DNA from: Microcaldota archaeon
Lineage (GTDB): Archaea > Micrarchaeota > Micrarchaeia > Micrarchaeales > Micrarchaeaceae
Assembly (NCBI GenBank): GCA_021816645.1
Contig: JAKAXF010000017.1
Coordinates: 1-9,950 of the forward strand
DNA length: 9,950 nt
Reading direction: 5' to 3'
A model generated the notes under the pieces. That model made no database searches and was not told the origin of the DNA. It was given only the letters and a program-made list of their open reading frames with translations. The first letter of the stretch is position 1; every line of letters starts with the position of its first letter. Positions 1 through 6,827 of the stretch are shown in pieces. Position numbers and translations under genes: made by a program.

Positions 1-92
1 ATGAGCTTAGGAACGTCTGGCTCAATACATACTACGGAGTTAGGAAGGAGATTACAGAAGGAATGAAGGTTCTCAAGCACATATCGGGATGA
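1..92 (+). CDS. atpC: A-type ATP synthase subunit C, C-terminal end (partial)
   Basis: Only the last 29 residues are present, read from base 3 and ending at the TGA at 90-92. The tail contains ELRNVWLN followed by YYGVRKEI, which resembles the C-terminal 'E(V/I)RN...GK.yG...eeI' pattern of V/A-type subunit C (the d/AC39 family). In this family subunit C is the socket that links the central rotor shaft to the c ring. Its stop codon overlaps the atpF start as ATGA, and a place directly before F-A-B-D is the normal position of subunit C in archaeal operons. The call rests more on position than on the short sequence. Confidence 0.75.
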   Translation, partial: ELRNVWLNTYYGVRKEITEGMKVLKHISG

Positions 93-418
93 TATCTTTG
101 GAATTTGAGAAGATTGCTGTAATAGGAGAAAGGGAGACGGCGCTCGGATTCAAGCTTGTTGGGATAAAGGACGCTTTCATATCATCTGGCGAGGAGGCAG
201 TATCGCTCCTTAGGGGCATGATGGACAAAAAGGAGTACGGTCTGGTCATAGCTTCGAACACGATAGTAGAGTACATGGATACGGCGACGCTCAGGCAGGC
301 CGAGACCTCGCTGAAACCAATAATAGTGTTCATACCAGTAGAAGAGGAGAAAAACAAAGAATCTGTAGAGCAGCTGGCAAAACGCGTCCTGGGTGTGAAC
401 ATACAGACGCTTAAATGA
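89..418 (+). CDS. atpF: A-type ATP synthase subunit F
   Basis: This 109-residue protein has the usual length of A/V-type subunit F, a small Rossmann-like (CheY-like) protein that sits on the central stalk with subunit D and takes part in rotary coupling and regulation. Visible family signatures are IAVIGERETALGFKLVGI near the N-terminus (residues 9-26), the central strand KPIIVFIP, and the terminal helix LAKRVLGVNI. The start ATG overlaps the atpC stop in the arrangement ATGA, so translation is probably coupled; no strong ribosome binding site precedes it. It lies between C and A, as in most archaeal A-ATPase operons. Nothing is odd in length or frame. Confidence 0.95.
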   Translation: MISLEFEKIAVIGERETALGFKLVGIKDAFISSGEEAVSLLRGMMDKKEYGLVIASNTIVEYMDTATLRQAETSLKPIIVFIPVEEEKNKESVEQLAKRVLGVNIQTLK

Positions 419-436
419 TGTTTTTGGAATGATTCG

Positions 437-2194
437 ATGGACGGAACGATATACAGGATTTCTGGTCCGGTTGTGACCGCAAAAGGGCTAGCCGCGCCAA
501 AGATGTACGACGTAGTACGCGTCGGCGCTGCAAAGCTGATAGGAGAGATAATAAAGCTTGATGGCGAGTACGCGATAATCCAGGTGTACGAGGATACTAC
601 TGGAATCAAACCTGGAGAGCCGGTTGAAACAACCAACGCTCAACTTTCTGTTACGCTCGGCCCAGGACTGATAGGTTCTATATACGACGGCATACAGAGA
701 CCGTTAGACAAAATCAAGGCATCGTCTGGTGATTTCATAGCCAGAGGAGTCGAAGCCGAGCCACTCGATTCAAAGAAAAAATGGCACTTCGTGCCCCTCA
801 ATTCCTTGAAAAAAGGAAGCGACGTGCGGAGTGGAGGCGTAATAGGCGAAGTGCGCGAGACTGATCTTATAACGCACAGGATTTTAGTTCCCCCTGGAGT
901 ATCAGGCAAGATAGAAAGCATAGAGGAGGGTGATTACACAATCAATGATACTGTAGCCTTAGTTTCGACGGAGAACGGTGTAGTAGAAGTAAAAATGTCG
1001 CAAAACTGGCCCGTCAGGATACCGAGACCCCTTAAGAACAAGCTGCCTCCCGAGATTCCACTGATAACAGGGCAGAGGGTAATCGACACGTTCTTTCCAG
1101 TCGCCAAAGGAGGAACTGCGGCTGTACCAGGGCCCTTTGGGAGTGGGAAGACTGTAATCCAACAGCAACTCGCGAAATGGAGCGATGCTGATGTTATAGT
1201 TTACGTGGGCTGTGGGGAGAGAGGAAACGAGATGACCGAGGTCCTTACAACCTTCCCTGAGCTTAAGGATCCGAAGACCGGCAAACCATTGATGGACAGG
1301 ACAGTGCTGATAGCAAATACCTCCAACATGCCTGTGGCAGCGAGGGAGGCAAGCATATACACTGGAATCACTATAGCAGAATATTACAGAGATATGGGAT
1401 ACAGCGTTGCACTTATGGCGGACAGCACTTCAAGATGGGCCGAGGCCCTGAGGGAGATATCTGGTAGGCTGGAAGAGATGCCCGGAGAGGAGGGCTATCC
1501 TGCGTACCTGGGAAGGAAAATTGCTGAGTTCTACGAGAGGGCGGGTAGGGTAGAGACTCTCGGAGATGCGGTAGGGTCCGTCACAGCCATAGGGGCTGTG
1601 TCGCCTCCAGGAGGAGACACTTCGGAGCCGGTTTCCCAGAATACACTTCGTGTTACAAGGGTATTCTGGGCTCTTGACGCCTCACTCGCTAACGCACGCC
1701 ACTTCCCTTCGATAAACTGGCTCACGAGCTACTCGCTGTACTCCGACGATCTTAGGGAATGGTACGGCAAGAACGTCAGCAAGGAGTGGACGGAGCTCAA
1801 TATGGAGGCAATGAAGACGCTGCAGCTCGAAGCTGAAATAAACGAGATCGTACAGCTTGTCGGTTACGATGCGCTTCCAGAATCGAACAAGGCAACGCTC
1901 GACATAGCGAAAAGCATAAGAGAGGACTACCTTCAGCAGAGCGCCTTCGACGAGATAGATACCTACTCATCGATGAAGAAGCAGTATCTCATGCTCAAGG
2001 CGATAGTTACAATGGGGGTGAAGGAGTACGACGCGATAAAGCGCGGCGTTTCGATGGAAATGCTCTCAAATTTCGATGCGAAGCAGAAGATCGCAAAGAT
2101 GAAGTTCGTGAAAGAGGAAGACATTGAAAAGTACGCTAACGATGTAATAAAATCGCTCGGTGAAATAGACGAAATCAAGGCGGCAACAAAGTGA
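437..2194 (+). CDS. atpA: A-type ATP synthase catalytic subunit A
   Basis: This 585-residue protein is full length for the catalytic A subunit, which makes or hydrolyses ATP in the A3B3 head on the cytoplasmic side. The N-terminal beta barrel starts at [13 protein letters not shown]. The A-specific non-homologous ('bulge') region lies at about residues 115-190. The Walker A loop GPFGSGKT is at 232-239 (Lys238), GER with the expected catalytic Glu261 is at 260-262, and the Walker B strand ends at Asp329 in [18 protein letters not shown] follows at 349-360 and [10 protein letters not shown] at 389-398. The P-loop is uninterrupted, so the intein found at this site in some archaea is absent. An 18-base gap separates it from atpF, with a weak GGAATGATT ribosome-binding-site-like stretch just before the ATG. 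All residues expected for activity appear present. Confidence 0.99.
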   Translation: MDGTIYRISGPVVTAKGLAAPKMYDVVRVGAAKLIGEIIKLDGEYAIIQVYEDTTGIKPGEPVETTNAQLSVTLGPGLIGSIYDGIQRPLDKIKASSGDFIARGVEAEPLDSKKKWHFVPLNSLKKGSDVRSGGVIGEVRETDLITHRILVPPGVSGKIESIEEGDYTINDTVALVSTENGVVEVKMSQNWPVRIPRPLKNKLPPEIPLITGQRVIDTFFPVAKGGTAAVPGPFGSGKTVIQQQLAKWSDADVIVYVGCGERGNEMTEVLTTFPELKDPKTGKPLMDRTVLIANTSNMPVAAREASIYTGITIAEYYRDMGYSVALMADSTSRWAEALREISGRLEEMPGEEGYPAYLGRKIAEFYERAGRVETLGDAVGSVTAIGAVSPPGGDTSEPVSQNTLRVTRVFWALDASLANARHFPSINWLTSYSLYSDDLREWYGKNVSKEWTELNMEAMKTLQLEAEINEIVQLVGYDALPESNKATLDIAKSIREDYLQQSAFDEIDTYSSMKKQYLMLKAIVTMGVKEYDAIKRGVSMEMLSNFDAKQKIAKMKFVKEEDIEKYANDVIKSLGEIDEIKAATK

Positions 2195-2198
2195 GGAT

Positions 2199-3581
2199 AT
2201 GGGAGATATATACTATAAGACCGTAAATCAGGTTACTAACGTGCTCCTCTTTGTGGAGGGGATAAAGGACGCTTCCTACGGAGAACTCGCCGAAATAAAA
2301 CTTGAGGACGGAAGTACCGTTACGGGCCAGGTACTTGATACAAGAGAAAACCTGTCCATAGTCCAGTCTTTCGGGGAAACACGCGGTATGAATCTTTCCA
2401 ATACAAGGGTAAAGTTCCTCGGCAGACCCGCCGAGATAAATCTTAGCACAGACATGCTTGGCAGGATATTCGACGGCATGGGCAGACCGAGGGACGGTGG
2501 TCCTGTGATAAGGGGTGGAGAGTCTATGCCTATAACTGGCAGTGCGATAAATCCCTACGCCAGGGAAGAACCGTCGGAATTCATAGAAACCGGAATATCG
2601 GCTATAGACGGCATGAATACCTTGGTGAGGGGGCAAAAGCTTCCTATCTTCTCTGGGTCTGGCATGCCGCACAACAGGATAGCAGCGCAGATAGCAAGGC
2701 AGGCCAAGATACTCAGCGGTGAAGGATTCGGGATAGTATTTGGCGGGCTCGGAATAAACAGCGAAGAGGCTAACTTTTTCAAGCGCGAGTTCGAAGAGAC
2801 CGGTGCGCTCGAAAAGTCCACGCTTTTCCTGAACCTGTCTTCAGAACCTTCCATGGAGCGCATAATACTTCCAAGGCTTGCACTGACAACGGCCGAGTAT
2901 CTCGCTTACAAGGAGGACATGCACGTGCTCGTCATACTTACTGACATGACGAATTATTGCGAAGCACTGCGAGAGGTATCGGCCGCGAGGGAGGAGGTGC
3001 CAGGCAGACGCGGCTATCCCGGATACATGTACACGGACCTTTCTACTATATACGAACGTGCTGGCAAGATACAGAACAGGAAAGGTTCCATAACGCAGAT
3101 ACCTATACTTACAATGCCGGGAGACGATATAACACATCCGATACCGGACCTTACCGGATACATAACCGAGGGGCAGATAGTCCTGAGCAGAGACCTGCAG
3201 AGAAAGGGCGTCTATCCGAACATAGACGTGCTGCTCTCGCTTTCTAGGCTTATGAACCAGGGCATAGGCAAATCTAGGACGAGGGAGGATCACAGGAACG
3301 TAGCCGACCAGCTGTACTCAGCCTACGCGAAGGGTAAGGAGCTGAGGAGCCTGATAGAAATAGTCGGCGAGGAGGCGCTGAGCAGCAGCGACAGGCAATA
3401 CCTGAAATTTGCTGATGATTTTGAGAATACGTTCATCAAGCAGGGATACAACGAGGACAGAAGCATAGAGAAGACGCTCGGTCTGGGCTGGGATCTCTTC
3501 TCGCAGCTCGATGTAAAGGAGATGAAAAGGATAAAGGACGAGTTCATATCAAAGTACGGGAAGTGGAAGAATGCAGAGTAA
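2199..3581 (+). CDS. atpB: A-type ATP synthase regulatory subunit B
   Basis: This 460-residue protein has the standard length for the non-catalytic nucleotide-binding B subunit, which alternates with A in the A3B3 head. The start is supported by the family N-terminus YKTVNQV...[11 protein letters not shown]. The Walker A position holds the degenerate sequence SGSGMPHN (residues 152-159), with no GKT, as is normal for [14 protein letters not shown] and the [13 protein letters not shown] segment are present. The latter carries Arg350, which aligns with the arginine finger that B donates to the catalytic site of A. The start lies 4 bases after the atpA stop, with GTGAGGAT spanning that stop as a short ribosome binding site. 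The 3' end overlaps atpD by 11 bases. Confidence 0.99.
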   Translation: MGDIYYKTVNQVTNVLLFVEGIKDASYGELAEIKLEDGSTVTGQVLDTRENLSIVQSFGETRGMNLSNTRVKFLGRPAEINLSTDMLGRIFDGMGRPRDGGPVIRGGESMPITGSAINPYAREEPSEFIETGISAIDGMNTLVRGQKLPIFSGSGMPHNRIAAQIARQAKILSGEGFGIVFGGLGINSEEANFFKREFEETGALEKSTLFLNLSSEPSMERIILPRLALTTAEYLAYKEDMHVLVILTDMTNYCEALREVSAAREEVPGRRGYPGYMYTDLSTIYERAGKIQNRKGSITQIPILTMPGDDITHPIPDLTGYITEGQIVLSRDLQRKGVYPNIDVLLSLSRLMNQGIGKSRTREDHRNVADQLYSAYAKGKELRSLIEIVGEEALSSSDRQYLKFADDFENTFIKQGYNEDRSIEKTLGLGWDLFSQLDVKEMKRIKDEFISKYGKWKNAE

Positions 3582-4188
3582 CGTGAAGACCACTAGGCTT
3601 GAACTTATTAGAACGAAGCGTAGGATAGCTACGGCTCAGAAAGGATTGTCTCTGCTCAAGATGAAGAGGAGCAGCCTCGTACTAGAGTTCTTCAACCTTG
3701 CGAGGCAGATACAGAGGCTGCGCGGAAATCTTCCAAGTACTGTTGTGAAGGCGAGGGAAAGCATAAGGTTGGCTGACATAGTTGCCGGAAGGATAAATCT
3801 TGAGAGGGTCGCTGCGGAACAGAGCAGTGCTATGGCGAGTGTTGAGGCGAAGAACGTCATGGGAGTAAAGATACCTGACATAAACATAGAGCACTCGGCC
3901 AAAATGTCACTCGGGTACGAGCTCGTCAGCGTACCAAGCTCGATAGAGGACGCTAAGGTAAACTACGCAACTCTCTTTCAGATGCTGATAGAGATAGCCG
4001 AGAAGGAGAACGCGCTCAGGAAGCTGCTTCACGAGATCGAGAAGCTCAACAGACGCTCCAACGCTATAGAGAACATCGCCATCCCTGACATGAACTGGAA
4101 GGCGAAGTACATAAGGCAGAGGCTTGAGGACATAGAACGGGACAATGTTGTTTCGCTGAAATTCATAAAAGGTAAGATAAGTGGCTAG
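3571..4188 (+). CDS. atpD: A-type ATP synthase subunit D (central rotor shaft)
   Basis: This 205-residue protein matches the V/A-type D family, the long antiparallel coiled coil that rotates inside the A3B3 head. The N-terminal helix has [20 protein letters not shown] and then LLKMKR. The middle has [10 protein letters not shown], and the C-terminal helix has [20 protein letters not shown] and then [16 protein letters not shown], all typical of the family. The ATG at 3571 lies inside the end of atpB and is preceded by a GGAAGTGGA purine run. A GTG at 3583, in the same frame and just after the atpB stop, is an alternative start that would remove four residues. The 3' end overlaps the next gene by 8 bases. 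Confidence 0.97.
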   Translation: MQSNVKTTRLELIRTKRRIATAQKGLSLLKMKRSSLVLEFFNLARQIQRLRGNLPSTVVKARESIRLADIVAGRINLERVAAEQSSAMASVEAKNVMGVKIPDINIEHSAKMSLGYELVSVPSSIEDAKVNYATLFQMLIEIAEKENALRKLLHEIEKLNRRSNAIENIAIPDMNWKAKYIRQRLEDIERDNVVSLKFIKGKISG

Positions 4189-4390
4189 CGAAAAAAGAAG
4201 CATGGGGCTTTCAGAAGTCATAATGCGCTACTACTACAAGAAATATTCTTACATATACAAACGCCCGCGTGCACGGTTGCCCGAGAACTCCGATATCAAA
4301 CGGTTCAAAATGATAAGACTGGTGTTTCTGGTTTTCAATCTGGCGGCGAGCCTCGCCGCAATAGCTATCATAGCAATGGTATTTCTATGA
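4181..4390 (+). CDS. Small tail-anchored membrane protein in the ATP synthase operon, function unknown
   Basis: I do not recognise this protein. As drawn it has 69 residues from a GTG at 4181, overlapping the atpD stop by 8 bases; an in-frame ATG at 4202 would give 62 residues. The N-terminal part is strongly basic and tyrosine-rich (YYYKKYSYIY at residues 17-26, then KRPRARLP). It ends in one hydrophobic segment at about residues 44-69 that runs to the last residue. The positive-inside rule suggests a cytoplasmic N-terminus and a C-terminal membrane anchor. It is sealed into the operon: its TGA overlaps the atpH ATG. This argues for a real gene made together with the ATP synthase. It could be a small accessory or assembly subunit. 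Methanosarcina operons also carry a small gene after D (ahaG), but I cannot show that the two are related. Confidence 0.75.
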   Translation: MASEKRSMGLSEVIMRYYYKKYSYIYKRPRARLPENSDIKRFKMIRLVFLVFNLAASLAAIAIIAMVFL

Positions 4391-4746
4391 GTGACAAAAA
4401 CGATCAGAACGAACAGATGGAGAATGAGGACAGCGTGAAAGTTCTGAAAAGCATAAGGATAGCCGAGGACGCCGCCGAGGCAGAGATAGCATCGGCGAGG
4501 AAATATGGCGCCCAGAGCATAGAGGCCGCAAGGTCAAAAGCGTCCGAGATAATCGAAAAAGCCAAAAAGTCGGCAGAGGAGCACTACCAGAAGAGCATCG
4601 GGGACGCCGAGAAGAAGGCTGGTGTTAAGGCGGAAGAAGCGATAAACAAGATGAGAGAAAAGGCAAAATCCATCAAAAGCGTTGACCCAGAAACAGCGCT
4701 CTCAATATTCGAAGAGCTTGTAGAAAAGAATTACGGTGTGAAATGA
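4387..4746 (+). CDS. atpH: A-type ATP synthase subunit H (peripheral stalk)
   Basis: This 119-residue protein is predicted to be almost wholly alpha-helical. It is rich in Ala, Glu and Lys, with long heptad/hendecad-like runs such as EIASARKYGAQSIEAARSKA and then EIIEKAKKSAEE. This composition, the length of about 105-120 residues and the position directly before atpI fit subunit H of archaeal A-ATPases (called G in Thermus and eukaryotes). H pairs with E in the right-handed coiled-coil peripheral stalk that holds the A3B3 head against rotation. The acidic N-terminal stretch of about 16 residues is probably unstructured. Both ends use 4-base ATGA overlaps with neighbours. Sequence conservation in this family is low, so the assignment leans on composition and context. 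Confidence 0.9.
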   Translation: MSDKNDQNEQMENEDSVKVLKSIRIAEDAAEAEIASARKYGAQSIEAARSKASEIIEKAKKSAEEHYQKSIGDAEKKAGVKAEEAINKMREKAKSIKSVDPETALSIFEELVEKNYGVK

Positions 4747-6674
4747 TGCTAAAGCCAGCAAAAATGTCCAAGATAAGACTCATAGTGCCAAAAGAGTTCT
4801 ACAGCGACACGCTCACCGCGCTGCACGACCTTGGTATAATGCAGATAGAACAGCTGCCAGAGAGCGAGTCGAACATGCTCAACAAAGGGGACAGTGTCGC
4901 ATACAAGGAGATAGTCGATTTTGCACAGCGATTCCGCGGGCTAGAGAGTCTTCTGATTCCACAGCACACCGACAAAAGGTACGAGTTCAAGAGCATAGAG
5001 CACCTTTTGGAAAGGGCCAGGTTGGTACAGATAGACGACGCAGTATCGATCCTGAGCAAGAAAATAGAATCGATCAGCGCCAAGATAGCAACAGCGCGTG
5101 AAAAGGAATCAATAATCAAGCGCATGCCCAGCCAGATTCCAGATCTAAGATATCTTTTCGGAAGCACCATAACATCATTCCTAATTTACGGTCAGCAGCG
5201 CGCTCAATTGAAGGAATCGCTCAAAAAGGAACTTCCGCACTCTAACGTAATAGACGGTGGCAACTCGCTTGTAGTATCTATAGAGAAAAAAGACGAGGCA
5301 GGGTTCGGCAAGCTCGCCGAGAAATTGAGTATAAACGTAGTATCGATTCCAGAGATGCACGGCAGCGTAGCCGAAGCAATGGAAAAGGTCAGAGAAGAGA
5401 TAGAGCTGCTTACAAAAGAAAAGTCTGAAGCGACGAAAGAACTCGAGAAGATCTCAGAGCGGTACTATCCGGTCGTAAGCGCGATAAGGGAGCAGCTCGA
5501 CCTAGAGATGGAGAAGCAGGAGATTACCGCGAAGCTGGGCGTCGGCGTGTCCGTAATCGTCATCTATGGTTGGATGGAGAGTGCAAGACAGGCGCAACTT
5601 GAGGGTACGATAAAAGGCATAGTAGGCGACAAGTACATACTCGAAACGGTGAAGACGAACGAACTTCCGCCCACGCTGCTAAAGAACCCGATAAAGACAA
5701 AATTCTTCGAGTTCTTCATAAGGTTTTACTCACTACCGAGAAGCGACGAGTTCGACCCGACCTTTATATTCGCCATAGTATTCCCAATCTTCTTCGGGCT
5801 GATGGTCGGGGACGCAGGATACGGCGCAACTATGCTGCTTATGTCTTTGTGGCTGCTGCACAGGATAAGGCACCCGCCAAAGAAGAGCAGGATACCGAAG
5901 GCTTTGAGCAACTTCGTTACTATGATAGTGAGTCCAAACGGCCTGGTAATCCTGGCGAAGGCCATAATCCCCGGTGCTCTACTCGCCATAGTGCTCGGCG
6001 CAGCTTTCAATGAATATTTCGGGTTCCAGCTTCCGTACACCGCGCTCTTCAACGTGGAGATAGGGCTGCCGAAACTGCTCGTCCTTTCAGGATGGATAGG
6101 TGTGTTCATGGTATGCTTCGGATTCTTCCTCGGTTTCCTCAACAAGCTTGCGGTCGGGGAGAAAAAGCACGCCGCCGGAAGACTCGGCTGGCTCGCTACC
6201 GCACTGGGCTTCGTAGTTTTCGGCTTGGCCGTGCTGCACAGGTCTAGCTTGGGTATCGACAACATACCCGTGCTCGCATCCTACTTCGCAATAGTACTTG
6301 GAATAATAACAGTACTTGTATCAGAGGGCACGCAGGCGCTGATGGAAATACCCTCGCTGATAAGCCACATGCTGTCTTACACGAGGCTCGTTGGAATACT
6401 CCTCGCGTCCGTCATACTGGCCGGGGTTATAGACTACATATTCATAAGGGGCTGGATGCATTCGCCAATCCTCGGCATAATCGGCACGCTCATACTGGTG
6501 GTAGGCCAGCTCTTCACATTCGTCATAGCGATATTCGAGCCGGGAATACAGGGGGCCAGGCTCATATACGTAGAGTTCTTCTCCAAGTTCTTCAGCGGGA
6601 ATGGAAACGAGTTCAGGCCGTTTTCGAGCAGGAGGAGGCTTACGTTCAGCAGGTTTGAGCTCGGAAAACGCTGA
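4743..6674 (+). CDS. atpI: A-type ATP synthase membrane stator subunit I (a subunit)
   Basis: This 643-residue protein has the normal length for A/V-type subunit I/a. The soluble N-terminal half (about 1-330) opens with the family pattern KIRLIVPKEF...LHDLGIMQIEQL and includes coiled-coil stretches (about 100-125 and 205-262) that bind the E/H stalks. The membrane half begins at FDPTFIFAIVFPIFFGLMVGDAGYG (337-361) and has seven or eight transmembrane segments. The essential proton-path arginine is Arg548 in LSYTRL, preceded by Glu535. A second charged site is EPGIQGARL with Gln603 and Arg606, followed by YVEFFSKFF. Two adjacent ATGs (4743, 4746) are possible starts; a GGTG at 4735-4738 is better spaced for the second. 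It is the last gene of the operon in this window. Confidence 0.98.
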   Translation: MMLKPAKMSKIRLIVPKEFYSDTLTALHDLGIMQIEQLPESESNMLNKGDSVAYKEIVDFAQRFRGLESLLIPQHTDKRYEFKSIEHLLERARLVQIDDAVSILSKKIESISAKIATAREKESIIKRMPSQIPDLRYLFGSTITSFLIYGQQRAQLKESLKKELPHSNVIDGGNSLVVSIEKKDEAGFGKLAEKLSINVVSIPEMHGSVAEAMEKVREEIELLTKEKSEATKELEKISERYYPVVSAIREQLDLEMEKQEITAKLGVGVSVIVIYGWMESARQAQLEGTIKGIVGDKYILETVKTNELPPTLLKNPIKTKFFEFFIRFYSLPRSDEFDPTFIFAIVFPIFFGLMVGDAGYGATMLLMSLWLLHRIRHPPKKSRIPKALSNFVTMIVSPNGLVILAKAIIPGALLAIVLGAAFNEYFGFQLPYTALFNVEIGLPKLLVLSGWIGVFMVCFGFFLGFLNKLAVGEKKHAAGRLGWLATALGFVVFGLAVLHRSSLGIDNIPVLASYFAIVLGIITVLVSEGTQALMEIPSLISHMLSYTRLVGILLASVILAGVIDYIFIRGWMHSPILGIIGTLILVVGQLFTFVIAIFEPGIQGARLIYVEFFSKFFSGNGNEFRPFSSRRRLTFSRFELGKR

Positions 6675-6685
6675 AAGCATCGCAG

Positions 6686-6702
6686 ACGGCATACGTGGCC
6701 GT
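6686..6702 (+). repeat. Short inverted repeat after atpI
   Basis: ACGGC at 6686-6690 and GCCGT at 6698-6702 are perfect complements separated by a 7-base loop, 11 bases after the atpI stop. A second nested pair, CTGAA at 6671-6675 with TTCAG at 6702-6706, could extend or compete with it. No T-run follows, so this is not a classical terminator; it may be a 3'-end hairpin of the operon mRNA or chance. Confidence 0.4.
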
Positions 6703-6712
6703 TCAGGGCAAG

Positions 6713-6724
6713 GTATATATATTT
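6713..6724 (+). promoter_or_regulatory. Putative archaeal TATA box for the helicase gene
   Basis: The run GTATATATATTT followed by AG lies in the noncoding gap after atpI and has the look of an archaeal TATA element, with a purine-rich GCAAG just upstream in the place of a BRE. A start site about 25 bases downstream, near 6744, would leave an untranslated leader of roughly 80 bases before the helicase ATG. No nearer TATA-like site was seen. The position of the real start is inferred. Confidence 0.6.
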
Positions 6725-6727
6725 AGC

Positions 6728-6806
6728 ACTACCACTACATAGCAGGCAGATGCGGTAGTAAGAGCGACACGTTCTGATTTTCATCATTCGTAGTAACCGT
6801 CACTAC
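6728..6806 (+). repeat. Cluster of ACTAC/GTAGT dyads in the helicase upstream region
   Basis: Five copies of the same pentamer or its complement lie in 79 bases. They are ACTACC at 6728-6733, ACTAC at 6734-6738, GGTAGT at 6754-6759, GTAGT at 6790-6794 and ACTAC at 6802-6806. The last two form a perfect 5-bp stem with a 7-base loop (AACCGTC) in the predicted leader. The first and third form a 6-bp dyad that spans the predicted transcription start, so it would act as a DNA site more readily than as an RNA hairpin. An operator or a structured leader that controls the helicase is possible. Confidence 0.45.
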
Positions 6807-6821
6807 TAATTCTGTTTGGTA

Positions 6822-6827
6822 ATGTAA
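6822..6827 (+). promoter_or_regulatory. Start-stop pair (ATG TAA) directly before the helicase ATG
   Basis: The bases read ATG TAA ATG, so a start codon followed at once by a stop codon abuts the helicase start in the same frame. GGTAAT at 6818-6823 overlaps this first ATG, so the ribosome-binding-site-like bases cannot easily serve it but are close enough to serve the second. It may be a minimal upstream ORF or chance. Confidence 0.3.

Noticed and set aside
1124..1160. Possible intein site at the AtpA P-loop
   Set aside because: Some archaeal catalytic A subunits carry an intein here, but the GPFGSGKT loop is continuous and the protein has the normal 585-residue length.
2957..3247. Plus-strand open frame of 96 codons inside atpB
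   Set aside because: It is an alternative frame of a fully conserved ATPase gene, with no ribosome binding site and no protein-like pattern.
5726..6265. Long minus-strand open frame (179 codons) opposite atpI, and similar minus-strand frames opposite atpF/atpA, atpB, atpD and the helicase
   Set aside because: They lie wholly antisense to well-supported genes, show no recognisable domains or ribosome binding sites, and are explained by the codon bias of the plus-strand genes.
6779..6788. Box C-like ATGATGA on the minus strand in the helicase leader, as a hint of a C/D box guide RNA
   Set aside because: No D box lies at the right distance (the nearest CTGA is about 80 bases away), and there are no C' or D' boxes or terminal stem.
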